Below are positions 1-8,738 of a stretch of 55,342 nucleotides of DNA, piece after piece (positions within the stretch are counted from its first letter, which is position 1; each line of letters begins with the position of its first letter). A model generated the notes under the pieces. That model did no database searches. It was not told the DNA's origin and saw nothing but the letters and a program-made list of their open reading frames with translations. Origin of the DNA: Bacteroidales bacterium (GTDB lineage: Bacteria > Bacteroidota > Bacteroidia > Bacteroidales > Muribaculaceae); NCBI GenBank assembly GCA_020859845.1, contig JAJBVL010000064.1, forward strand, positions 1 through 55,342, read 5' to 3'. A program made the position numbers and the translations under genes.

Positions 1-81
1 CTTTTCCAGTAAGAAAATCCAAATGGATGTTCTTTTTTTTCTGTCAGTAGAATCGAGCGGACAAGAACTATAAAGACGATA

Positions 82-112
82 TTGGAAGTATAATAAATTT
101 AAACTAATTTTG
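82..112 (+). promoter_or_regulatory. Bacteroidetes-type promoter for the DUF4143 ATPase gene
   Basis: TTG at 82-84, a 20-nt spacer and TAATTTTG at 105-112 match the Bacteroidetes sigma-70 pattern (TTG, about 20 nt, TAnnTTTG). Transcription would start near 118-119. That leaves only about 7 nt before the ATG at 126 but about 40 nt before the ATG at 159, which favours the later start. Confidence 0.6.
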
Positions 113-158
113 CTATTCGATTTTAATGCGACAAAACCCACTCAAATCGAATAGCTAT

Positions 159-1412
159 ATGAAAATAATACGAAACATTTATCTCCAACGCCTGATAGCT
201 CGTAGGCATAATGGAATGGCTAAAGTAATCACAGGCATTCGCCGTTGCGGCAAATCATATTTGCTTTTTAATTTGTATGTTGACTGGCTAAAAAAGCAAG
301 GCGTTAAGGATTCACAATTGATTTGCCTTAATTTGGAAGACTTTGCCAATAGAAACTTGCGTAACCCAGATATTTTATATGCATACATAAAATCCCATAT
401 AAATGGGGAGGACATGCATTATGTGCTACTGGACGAAGTTCAATTGGTGCCACAATTTGAAGAGGTAATCAATGGTATCCTATCTTTATCTAATACAGAT
501 GTATATGTTACGGGAAGTAATGCGAAGTATCTATCCAAAGATATTATAACCGAATTTCGTGGCCGCGGAGATGAAGTTCAAATCTATCCTCTAAGTTTTT
601 GCGAGTTTATGAGCGTATACGACGGCTCAAGCCAAAAAGGCTTTGATGAGTATATGATTTACGGAGGATTACCCCAAATATTGTTGCAGCCCACTGAAGA
701 GCAAAAAGTTAATTATTTGATCAACTTGATGAAGGAAACTTATTTACGCGACATAAAAGAAAGGCATAAACTACGTACAGATCGTGAAATGGACGACTTG
801 GTAAACATCGTAGCCTCTTCCATAGGGTCTCTTACCAATCCTAGTACTATAGCCAATACCTTTAAGAGTCTTTATAAGTCTTCTCTTACAGCAGATACAG
901 TGAAGATTTATCTTGAGCACCTTACGGACGCCTTTATAATTGAACGCAGCAAACGCTTTGATGTTAAGGGGAGACGGTATGTTGACACTCCATATAAATA
1001 TTATTTTTCTGACACTGGCCTTCGAAACGCTAGATTGGGATTTAGTCAAATTGATGAAGGTCACCTGATGGAAAACATAATCTATAACGAGCTGCGTATT
1101 CGTGGATACAATGTTGATGTGGGATTTGTTGCTGTTGAAAAACGAGATAAGGAAGGTAAGAAAAAACGAAGCCAATATGAAGTTGACTTCGTTTGCCACT
1201 TGGGAAGTCGACGCTATTATATACAAGCGTCCTATGAAATGAATTCCCCAGAAAAAAAACAACAAGAGATGGCCTCTTTATCCCATATAAGAGATTCGTT
1301 CAAGAAAATAGTTATCACTGCCAACGACATACATATACGTCATGACAATCAAGGAATTACTATTATTAGTATTTATGATTTCTTGCTCAACCCCAACTCT
1401 CTTGAATTGTGA
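159..1412 (+). CDS. AAA_14/DUF4143 family ATP-binding protein
   Basis: P-loop ATPase of the AAA_14 plus DUF4143 family, about 417 aa, a normal length for the family. Walker A GIRRCGKS lies at residues 26-33 counted from the ATG at 159, with a Walker B-like YVLLDEVQ near residue 90. The C-terminal half carries the DUF4143 signature EVDFV followed by YYIQAS, the degraded nuclease-like motif usual in Bacteroidales versions. An in-frame ATG at 126 would add 11 residues (MRQNPLKSNSY), but the promoter position and the conserved start MKIIRN favour 159. The gene stands alone and converges on the minus-strand operon. The biological role of this family, which is multicopy in gut Bacteroidales, is not established. 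Its base composition is AT-richer than the operons beyond it, hinting at independent acquisition. Confidence 0.9.
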   Translation: MKIIRNIYLQRLIARRHNGMAKVITGIRRCGKSYLLFNLYVDWLKKQGVKDSQLICLNLEDFANRNLRNPDILYAYIKSHINGEDMHYVLLDEVQLVPQFEEVINGILSLSNTDVYVTGSNAKYLSKDIITEFRGRGDEVQIYPLSFCEFMSVYDGSSQKGFDEYMIYGGLPQILLQPTEEQKVNYLINLMKETYLRDIKERHKLRTDREMDDLVNIVASSIGSLTNPSTIANTFKSLYKSSLTADTVKIYLEHLTDAFIIERSKRFDVKGRRYVDTPYKYYFSDTGLRNARLGFSQIDEGHLMENIIYNELRIRGYNVDVGFVAVEKRDKEGKKKRSQYEVDFVCHLGSRRYYIQASYEMNSPEKKQQEMASLSHIRDSFKKIVITANDIHIRHDNQGITIISIYDFLLNPNSLEL

Positions 1413-1458
1413 AATCACCTATCTTACAAGCTTTGGGTATCGCTGACTGTAAGCCAGT

Positions 1459-3015
1459 TTATCTGAAGTTGCCAGGGGAGAAGAGCCCATAATCGGGGTC
1501 ATCAGCCTGGAGGTTGCCGTTGACGAGCGCTGGGTTGCGTTCGGGTTGCCATGTGCGCACCTTGATTACAGGCTCATCAGGATTGTTGAGGTCAACCATC
1601 AGCATCAAGTAGCCCGTGTCGCCATACGACGATGAATAGTAATCCTGGCGTATCTGTATGGTATAATACTCGCCACCCTTACCCATGCGCACCACGTCGT
1701 TGTTGGCAAAGCGTATGTTGATATATTCATTTGAGTTGAACACACGGTCAAGACGCTCCAGATATTGGCTCTTGGTCAGCGTGGTCTTCTCCACCTGGGC
1801 CCGCGTCATGTAGACACCCATATCGTTGCTCATAGTCTGCGCCGGCTTCACCACGTGGCCCACGACGATAATGGCGTTGTCGTCAAAGATGCTCCTCACG
1901 TAGTCGAGGCGCTTGAGGGCAAATGCCGTCTTGTAGTTTTCGAGGAAGGTGACAATAGCCATCTTCGACTTCTCTTTCCACACCGACCCTCCAAGACTAA
2001 ACACATCGCGCTTGGCCTCAGCACCCAGCCCGAAGGCCAGACATTCAATCAATCCATCGGCATTGAAAGTGAAGGTGACATCCTCGGTAAAGGTCTTCTT
2101 GTTGTTGGGAAACGAAAAGGTCATCCTTAGGCTGCGACACACCACTCTTCCGCCACCAAGATCATAAAATTCATATTCCTGATTTCCCAGCAGTCGAGCC
2201 TGCCCATAGCGAAGCAGTCGTTGCATCATCTCATACCCCTCAGGGGTGAAGAGTGAGGCCAGATGTTGCGAGGCCTTCGACTTGCGGCCTGAGAGCGAAT
2301 CGATGATGGCGTGGATAGAGCGGTCGTAGCGCTTGGTGTCGGTGAGCGGCTCTATGGAGATGTCGGCGGCCTCTTCGGCCAGTTGCTGCTGTAAGCGCCT
2401 CGCGTTTTTGTCGACGGCGCGACGCAGGTCAGCCTCCTTAGAGAGACGTTTTGTAGCCTCGTCGTAGTTGACATCCTCTACTGGCGCCAGTTGCAATGCC
2501 AGCAACGAGTCGATTTTCATCTCGTTGCGATAGCGATACTCCAGCTCCAGTTTTAGCTCACGAGCATCGACGCCGGGTGATACGCGGATAGCCGCCGTGC
2601 CGTCCTTGGCATGGTTAAGCAAGCCCCACTCTGTGCCATCCCAGAGGGCGAAGTCGAGCCCAGTGGCCGGCTTGCCACAATACGTGAAAAAGAGCGTTGC
2701 CTCATCGTCGTTGACCTCCGTCACAGCCACTTTCACGCTGTCCATCAACGCAGATATCTGCTGCGGCAGCCATGAGTTAAGTTCCACCATCGTGCCTTGA
2801 TGGTTGAAGGTCATCGAGTCGGGAGCCTCGGGGGTTTGGAGCAGTAGCGATGCCCAGTAATAGTAGCGCAGGGCATCGTCGACCTTGGCCTTATGGGCAG
2901 CGCGCTGACCTGAGCGCACCATGTCGGCCACCTTAGCCTGAAGAGGGTCAGTTTTAGCACTGATGGCAGCGGCTCCTGCCACTGCCATCAGCAAAAATAA
3001 TAAGATGTGTTTCAA
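1459..3015 (-). CDS. Exported protein of unknown function, last gene of the left operon
   Basis: 518 aa with a clear signal peptide (MKHILLFLLMAVAGAAAISA, cleavage expected near residue 20). The N-terminal half mixes helical segments and a beta region. Residues of about 350-490 (from VTFLENYKTAF through the YYTIQIRQDYY stretch) resemble an NTF2/SnoaL-like fold in pattern, with a tryptophan- and proline-containing end, but I cannot name the family with certainty. It starts 10 nt after the stop of the T9SS-sorted protein gene, so it is very likely the terminal gene of the 13-gene minus-strand operon. Because the same operon carries a cytoplasmic kinase and phosphatase, it may be a periplasmic partner. 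That is inference from context only. Confidence 0.75.
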   Translation of the reverse strand: MKHILLFLLMAVAGAAAISAKTDPLQAKVADMVRSGQRAAHKAKVDDALRYYYWASLLLQTPEAPDSMTFNHQGTMVELNSWLPQQISALMDSVKVAVTEVNDDEATLFFTYCGKPATGLDFALWDGTEWGLLNHAKDGTAAIRVSPGVDARELKLELEYRYRNEMKIDSLLALQLAPVEDVNYDEATKRLSKEADLRRAVDKNARRLQQQLAEEAADISIEPLTDTKRYDRSIHAIIDSLSGRKSKASQHLASLFTPEGYEMMQRLLRYGQARLLGNQEYEFYDLGGGRVVCRSLRMTFSFPNNKKTFTEDVTFTFNADGLIECLAFGLGAEAKRDVFSLGGSVWKEKSKMAIVTFLENYKTAFALKRLDYVRSIFDDNAIIVVGHVVKPAQTMSNDMGVYMTRAQVEKTTLTKSQYLERLDRVFNSNEYINIRFANNDVVRMGKGGEYYTIQIRQDYYSSSYGDTGYLMLMVDLNNPDEPVIKVRTWQPERNPALVNGNLQADDPDYGLFSPGNFR

Positions 3016-3025
3016 AACGATTGAT

Positions 3026-5374
3026 TTATTGCAATAATATTTTGTGGCCAGCTACGATGTAGAGGCCGGGGAGGAAGCCTTCGAGGCGAGTAGTGCCAGT
3101 GGAGATGGTGGCCGTCTTTATGGTCACGCCTTGGACGTTGTAGACGCTCACAGTCATCGGCTCCGAAGAGCGGAGGCAGATGGTCAATCCGTCGGCCCAC
3201 ACCTCAAGCCGCTCATCACCACGAATGTCGGAGATGGCCGATACATCGAGGCCAAGGTCGCGTAGCGAATAATAGCTGAGCGGCGAAAGGGCGTTGGAAG
3301 TAAGGTAAGCCTCAAACGGCTCCACATCGCGCACGTTTGCCTCGAAAAGCGAACCAGCATGCTCTCCAGCCCTGCTTGCCATCGTCTTGTTGATGGTGTA
3401 GACACTGTCGGCCTGAGCCACCGGGAGAGTTGTTGGGACAAAAGTCACGTCAGCGAGAGAATTGTAGACTGATGAAGGTTCGGTAGCATGTATATTGATA
3501 TTTTGTGAGTAGAACGTCACCAATCCTGCTAAATTATAATCGTCCTCATACTCTTCATTGTTGGGCATACTGATAATGTATGGCTTATACTCTTTAATAC
3601 TTCCACTTGAGACAAATCCAGAACTATCCATAGAGAAGAGCCAAAAAGGTTTACTAGCTGAGGACAAACCCGCAGAAAATGGCAAAATATTTCCATTTTC
3701 ACTATGTATTATCTTCTGCACATCAAATGGAAGAGATATTGTCTCCCAACCAGCTGCCTCACCAATTATAGTAGGCATCGTAAATATATGGTCGTAGGTT
3801 ATGGAATAGGCATAAAAGCCATAAGGGCAATAGAAAGGATATCCATCAGTAAGAACTATCTGCCCGGCAGAACTTCCAGGAGGTAATACTACAATATTTT
3901 GGATGTCCATATCCAAGGCGTAGCGGGAATTTGAGCAGTAGAGGAGAAGATTTGGATTATTAATTCCACCCACAACTACTGAAGGCACATCCATAGATGC
4001 CCACCATCTTAAAGCACACAACATTGGATTGTTATCAAAGATGTTTGAGCCATACAAGCCATTCTCTTGGAAGGCTGCGTTGGTGATATCAGAGGGCATT
4101 TCCAACACCATTAGTGTCTGCGAATTGCTCAAAGCCGTCCAGTTGTAAAAAGCGCCATCGGCAACCGTGATCTTCTCCAAGTTGAGGTACTCCAGCGCAG
4201 GAAGATTATCCGGGTTAAAGTAATCAAGGTCAGCCTTGCTTAAAGGGCCTTCTGCTATTACTTTCTTCACCAAGGCCAAACCATCGTAGTCGGCCATCGC
4301 CATCTCCACCTGACCTTCTTCGCTGACGTACAAGTTGAGGCCATCGAAATAGTAAGGTTGTGAAAGTTCAGCAGTAAGGTCATTTATTTCAGCCAAGGAG
4401 TTGTTATGGAGGATCACATAGTAATCATCTGGCGTATCCTGCGTCTTGGCAAGGCGATATTTATCCGATCCTTCTACCTTCTCTATTAACGAGAAATCAT
4501 CGGAATACACTCTCATAGGCAACTCCTGGCTAAGCCGAAGATAATAAACCCCCTCATTGGGAATATTGAGGTGAAGGGCTTCAATTGAGCCTGCGTCTAT
4601 GGCAATATTCGTGTCTTTTTGGCCCACGTTCATTAAACGATAGGGGTGAACACTTTGACGATCCGACACGCTGTCAAGTGATTCCACAGGGCTCCAGTCG
4701 CCAGTAAGGCTCTGATACTGAATAGCGAAGTGGATATTGCCCTGACGGTAATATATCACATCTTCGTTGCCAAATGTCAGAGATGAGGATACAATTGTAC
4801 CCCCCTCAGGGACAGGGATAACCAGCGGTTGCTTCCCGTCATAATTGGCATAGGTAAACGAGGTTGCATCTTCCTCCAAGTCAAAGGTATATCGATATCC
4901 AAGTATCTGATTGTTGCCAGCGCCAAAGCTTGCAACATAGAAAGGATATCTGTTCACCCCAAGGCTGCGGCCGTAACGGTCGCGATGGCACACAGTGAGG
5001 TAATGTATCCCCTCACCTATGTTAGACAAGGGAAGGTTGAATGCCACTTGCGTGGCTGAGCGTGTCACTTCCGAGACCTCATCTATCTGGTCGTCTATCC
5101 AGTATTGGAAAGTAGAGCCAGCAAGGTTTTCGGTCTTTAGGAAAGCATAACGATAAGGTGCGGTAGTCACATCTCCCTTGCCAAGGATGTTGAGAAAATG
5201 CAACCCAGCGGCAACATCTGACACATCGAGTTGCAAATCCACCTCTGAAGTGGTGGTCTGCGTTACTATGGAGTTGGCCGTATCATTGTCAATCCAGCAG
5301 CGCAGAGTGACGGGAGCCGCTATAGTGGCAAGTGCAACTGCCCCAAAAAGACTAAATAAAAATAATCGCTGCAT
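3026..5374 (-). CDS. Large secreted protein with type IX secretion C-terminal sorting domain
   Basis: 782 aa. A signal peptide (MQRLFLFSLFGAVALATIAA) is followed by beta-rich domains of unknown family. Around residues 360-450 there is leucine-rich-repeat-like surface-protein text (LEYLNLEKITV, ALSNSQTLMVLEMPS). The last 65 or so residues fit a type A T9SS sorting domain: VSVYNVQGVTIKT, a turn, FLPGLYIVAG and a final KILLQ. The protein is therefore expected to cross the outer membrane through the Por/T9SS machine and be surface-attached or released; no T9SS machinery gene lies in this window. Part of the coding region, about 3460-4000, is clearly AT-richer than the rest. It sits 12 nt after the beta-helix gene and 10 nt before the last gene of the operon. 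Confidence 0.8.
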   Translation of the reverse strand: MQRLFLFSLFGAVALATIAAPVTLRCWIDNDTANSIVTQTTTSEVDLQLDVSDVAAGLHFLNILGKGDVTTAPYRYAFLKTENLAGSTFQYWIDDQIDEVSEVTRSATQVAFNLPLSNIGEGIHYLTVCHRDRYGRSLGVNRYPFYVASFGAGNNQILGYRYTFDLEEDATSFTYANYDGKQPLVIPVPEGGTIVSSSLTFGNEDVIYYRQGNIHFAIQYQSLTGDWSPVESLDSVSDRQSVHPYRLMNVGQKDTNIAIDAGSIEALHLNIPNEGVYYLRLSQELPMRVYSDDFSLIEKVEGSDKYRLAKTQDTPDDYYVILHNNSLAEINDLTAELSQPYYFDGLNLYVSEEGQVEMAMADYDGLALVKKVIAEGPLSKADLDYFNPDNLPALEYLNLEKITVADGAFYNWTALSNSQTLMVLEMPSDITNAAFQENGLYGSNIFDNNPMLCALRWWASMDVPSVVVGGINNPNLLLYCSNSRYALDMDIQNIVVLPPGSSAGQIVLTDGYPFYCPYGFYAYSITYDHIFTMPTIIGEAAGWETISLPFDVQKIIHSENGNILPFSAGLSSASKPFWLFSMDSSGFVSSGSIKEYKPYIISMPNNEEYEDDYNLAGLVTFYSQNINIHATEPSSVYNSLADVTFVPTTLPVAQADSVYTINKTMASRAGEHAGSLFEANVRDVEPFEAYLTSNALSPLSYYSLRDLGLDVSAISDIRGDERLEVWADGLTICLRSSEPMTVSVYNVQGVTIKTATISTGTTRLEGFLPGLYIVAGHKILLQ

Positions 5375-5386
5375 AACAAGAGAGCG

Positions 5387-6286
5387 TTATTGACCTATGG
5401 ATTCTGAGTCAAAGCTAAGTGTCACCTTTAGTACTTGATTCTCATAATCGATGCTGATGTCTGTGTCTTGGATGACGGGACCCGATGGAATCAAAGAGTA
5501 GGGTAGTCCGCTGGCGGAAACACCATATTCTGTATAATCTGAGCTATTGTCCAAATCATCGTTCAACACCTGGCCGTCTATGCAGCGGCAGTCTAAAAAT
5601 ATATTGGCTGGCAATGGATCAGATTCTCCTATCAAGCATTGATTATAAGTAGCTCCGTCAAGTTTGATTGGAGTCTCAATGATACAATTGTTAAAGACAA
5701 CATAATCAGCGCCCCCAGAGCTGGTAGTCATGTAGGAAATATTGCAGTTTTCAAAAATCCACGAGGTTGCATAGCCCGAACTTGAAGTGTACATATTGTT
5801 AATCTTGCTATTGGTCACCAGTCCACTGCCCGCCATGCTGGCCCGCAATGTCGTAATATGACAATTGATGATTTCTATATTTTCGGGGCTTCCAACATTA
5901 TCATCGCATATAAGTTCTTCTATCTTACAGCTCTCGAAATAACAATTATTACTCAGGTTGCATATTACACTACCTCCAATAAACTGCACTCCAATAAAAG
6001 CACACTCATTATGGAGATTAACATCACTAGAAATTATCGTATTTGGTCCATGGCCCTTCACTGTAAAAGAACCCATAACATAACTATATGGTATACCTGA
6101 AAACACTCCTTCTGTAAGATAAATGGTATCTCCAGGGACAAATACATCGGATTGTGCGGCTTCAATTATTCCGTCAAAGGTGTATATATTATTCTCATGG
6201 ATAATATAAGCCTTGTTTTTCCCAAGAGAAAATGATTGAATGCTGGTCATCAGCAAGACCACTAATAGAAATATTGCTTTTTTCAT
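5387..6286 (-). CDS. Exported parallel beta-helix-like protein
   Basis: 299 aa with signal peptide MKKAIFLLVVLLMTSIQSFS. Residues of about 25-230 show the turn-by-turn pattern of a right-handed parallel beta-helix: repeated short strands with NC and C-rich asparagine ladders (FIGVQFIGG, NCYFESCKI, IEIINCHI, WIFENCNI, VVFNNCIIE). This resembles pectate-lyase-like or DUF1565-like surface proteins, but no catalytic residues can be recognised. A short beta-strand tail (QVLKVTLSFDSESIGQ) ends the protein. The gene is AT-rich relative to the kinase and phosphatase genes of the same operon, as is the adjacent 3' half of the BACON gene. It is cotranscribed by position, 22 nt after the BACON lipoprotein gene and 12 nt before the T9SS-sorted protein gene. 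Confidence 0.75.
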   Translation of the reverse strand: MKKAIFLLVVLLMTSIQSFSLGKNKAYIIHENNIYTFDGIIEAAQSDVFVPGDTIYLTEGVFSGIPYSYVMGSFTVKGHGPNTIISSDVNLHNECAFIGVQFIGGSVICNLSNNCYFESCKIEELICDDNVGSPENIEIINCHITTLRASMAGSGLVTNSKINNMYTSSSGYATSWIFENCNISYMTTSSGGADYVVFNNCIIETPIKLDGATYNQCLIGESDPLPANIFLDCRCIDGQVLNDDLDNSSDYTEYGVSASGLPYSLIPSGPVIQDTDISIDYENQVLKVTLSFDSESIGQ

Positions 6287-6308
6287 ATACTTTTTATTTA
6301 GAATTGGA

Positions 6309-8726
6309 TTAAATTTCAGGGGTTGGGTTATCGCCCTCAGAGGGGATATTGTAGGAGGTAGTGGTCACCTCTATAGTTTCAGAAGTGTCACTAATGGTTT
6401 CATCGTAAATAGGATCTTCATAAAAAAGTGAAGCATATATTCTATACTTAGAGCCAGGAGTGAGACCAGTAATGTTAGAAGTAAGGTAACCATTAGCAAT
6501 GGAACCCTCAAAATATTTAATATCCCCTGTATCACTCGTGACAACATAATCTCCATAGATTTCATCTATAGCAGATATGTTAGTAGTAAAAGCTGTGGTG
6601 ATACTCACGCTCCTGTTGGTAAGGGTACTTTCAACTATTTGAGGTGTGCCTAATGAAACCCAATGGCCAAACTCGGTTGTAGCTATCTCAACATTACTGT
6701 ATCCAGTCACATCATTATGCCTATCCAACGAAGCAGCCACCCTTATATAATAGGTTGTAGTATCTTTCAAATCCGATATAGTATAGGAAAATGTATTGGA
6801 AGAGGAAACTGCTGTATTTGCCCAAAAATCATCTTCGGTAGGGGGATTATTCACATCCGAACACAAAATTCTCACAGAAGACACCTCTTGAGAAGCGGTA
6901 ACAGTACCATTACACGTAATCTTTTTATGGCCTCCGACCGCTGTTAATGTTACCTCAGGGACATCTACCGCTGGTTGACTCACAGCACAAACTGCCCTCT
7001 GTCCTGTGGCAGACTCGAATACAACTTCCCCTGACAATGTTTCTAAGCCAGCAGTATATGCAGGATATATTCTAATGGCTTCTCCTGGTTCGTTGAGGCT
7101 CCCTGAGCCAGAGGTTGGTGTGACAACCAACCAATCACTTGGATATGAAGTTACCGTCCAAGCCGAGGAGGATAGGAGATAAATTGTGGCTGAATCATCA
7201 AAACCAAAAGTGATTTCCTCGGTGCTAAGCTCGAACACTACGAGGGCTTCTTGGTTGACGGTGATGGTCTCGCGGATGGTCTCGTCGCCGACGGTGAAGT
7301 CTACGTAGACGTAGCCGGTGCGGGCTTCGCCAGAAGTATTCTCAGAAACGGATACTTCCACGGTGGTCTTGCCCTCACGCACCTTGATCCAATTGTCGGA
7401 GGGCGTGGCGGTCCAGTCGGTTGAGCTGGCCGTCACCATCACTTCCTGCGCCTCGGTAGAGTTGTAGGCAAAGCTAAGCTCGGTGGGCGACACTGCGAAG
7501 GCGGAGCTCGTCTGCGTCACCTTCACCTCCTGGCTGGCAGAACCATCGAGCAAGGCAACCATTACGACCGCCTCACGCGAAGCGCCCGTGGCGTTGGCCG
7601 TCACCGACACCTCCACGCTGGCACCCGTGGGAGCAGCCTCGCGATCCTGACTGTCAACGCTACACCACTGGCTGGCCTCATCGTTGACCGTAACCCTCCA
7701 TTCGCCCTTGGCCACCACAAATATCTCCTTAGACGCGCTCTCCTGAGTGAAGTCAAGCGAGCGGGTCAGCACTGAGAGCTGCGCGTTAGGATCGGCCTGC
7801 GTGATGGTGATGGTCTTTGCCTCCACCAACGAGTCGTCGGCCTGTATCTTTATATTCTTGGTGCGCACCTCGCCCGTGGTGTTCTTGGCCACGGTAATCT
7901 TCACTTCGCCGTCGCCTGTGCCGCTCGTCGGTTCCAGAGTCACCCATTCGGGATTGGAAACCTCGGTGAGCGACACCGTCCAACCGACGTTGCTCTTGAT
8001 GGAGAGCGTTAGGGTCTCTTCGTTGCCACTGCAGCTGAAGCCATCCTCTGGCTCGATATTGATATATCCGCTCCCTGCCGTCTGCTTCACGAGAAGGATA
8101 CGCTGCTGCGAACCATTGTATTGCAGATACACGTGGCCTTCGCGGTCGTTGGGCGTGGTGTTGGCCGTGGCCGAGATTACCAGAATGTTGTCGTCGTTTG
8201 ACTGCTTGGCAGCGCTGAGCCAACCGACGTCGTTGCCGTCAGTGTCGGTGCATTTCTCCACCGCCCAAGCTACGTTGGTCGTCACTCTGGTAGTGTCGGA
8301 AGTAGCCGAACTTGCCAGGGTGAAGCTATTGCGCCCTGTCTCAAACGTGATGCCCGCAGGGTCTTGCGTCAGGGTGATGGTCTGGCGTATGTCGCCACTG
8401 GTGATGATCAACGTGGCCTCGCGCGAGTCAGAGGCCGATGTGTTGGCGAGGTAAGATATCGCAACTCCTCCATCGGGCGAGCCCGTGCCGCTGGTTGGCG
8501 AAGCCGTTACCCACGTGCTGCTGTTGGTGGATATCGACCATTGGCCTGTGGCCGTAAGCTGGAGGCTGAATGACCCAGCCGAACTACCAACGGTGTTGGA
8601 AGAAGGATAGGTCGAAAGTAGATTCTTTTCTACGAGATAGTCCATCTCGTCGCTGGTGCAGGAGAGCGTGGCAGCTATGAGCACCAGCGAGGAGAGGAGG
8701 GCCGAAAAACCGTGTGAATATTTCAT
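6309..8726 (-). CDS. Multi-BACON-domain lipoprotein
   Basis: 805 aa. The N-terminus has a hydrophobic segment ending in LSC near residue 23, an acceptable lipobox. About six consecutive BACON domains follow, roughly one per 90 residues from 40 to 590. They are recognised by the repeated pattern WxxxxPSxG(TG)...V..N.....R...V...........I.V.Q (for example WVTASPTSGTG, WVTLEPTSGTG, WLVVTPTSGSG and the closing ITITQ or ITVNQ). A fibronectin-III-like region occupies about 595-790 and the end is PTPEI. BACON domains bind glycans or mucin, or serve as spacers, in Bacteroidetes surface proteins. The first part of the gene (minus-strand 8726 to about 7240) is GC-rich and the rest is AT-rich, a mosaic pattern. 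It lies between the PEGA and beta-helix genes with gaps of 12 and 22 nt. Confidence 0.88.
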   Translation of the reverse strand: MKYSHGFSALLSSLVLIAATLSCTSDEMDYLVEKNLLSTYPSSNTVGSSAGSFSLQLTATGQWSISTNSSTWVTASPTSGTGSPDGGVAISYLANTSASDSREATLIITSGDIRQTITLTQDPAGITFETGRNSFTLASSATSDTTRVTTNVAWAVEKCTDTDGNDVGWLSAAKQSNDDNILVISATANTTPNDREGHVYLQYNGSQQRILLVKQTAGSGYINIEPEDGFSCSGNEETLTLSIKSNVGWTVSLTEVSNPEWVTLEPTSGTGDGEVKITVAKNTTGEVRTKNIKIQADDSLVEAKTITITQADPNAQLSVLTRSLDFTQESASKEIFVVAKGEWRVTVNDEASQWCSVDSQDREAAPTGASVEVSVTANATGASREAVVMVALLDGSASQEVKVTQTSSAFAVSPTELSFAYNSTEAQEVMVTASSTDWTATPSDNWIKVREGKTTVEVSVSENTSGEARTGYVYVDFTVGDETIRETITVNQEALVVFELSTEEITFGFDDSATIYLLSSSAWTVTSYPSDWLVVTPTSGSGSLNEPGEAIRIYPAYTAGLETLSGEVVFESATGQRAVCAVSQPAVDVPEVTLTAVGGHKKITCNGTVTASQEVSSVRILCSDVNNPPTEDDFWANTAVSSSNTFSYTISDLKDTTTYYIRVAASLDRHNDVTGYSNVEIATTEFGHWVSLGTPQIVESTLTNRSVSITTAFTTNISAIDEIYGDYVVTSDTGDIKYFEGSIANGYLTSNITGLTPGSKYRIYASLFYEDPIYDETISDTSETIEVTTTSYNIPSEGDNPTPEI

Positions 8727-8738
8727 CGTACAAGAAGA

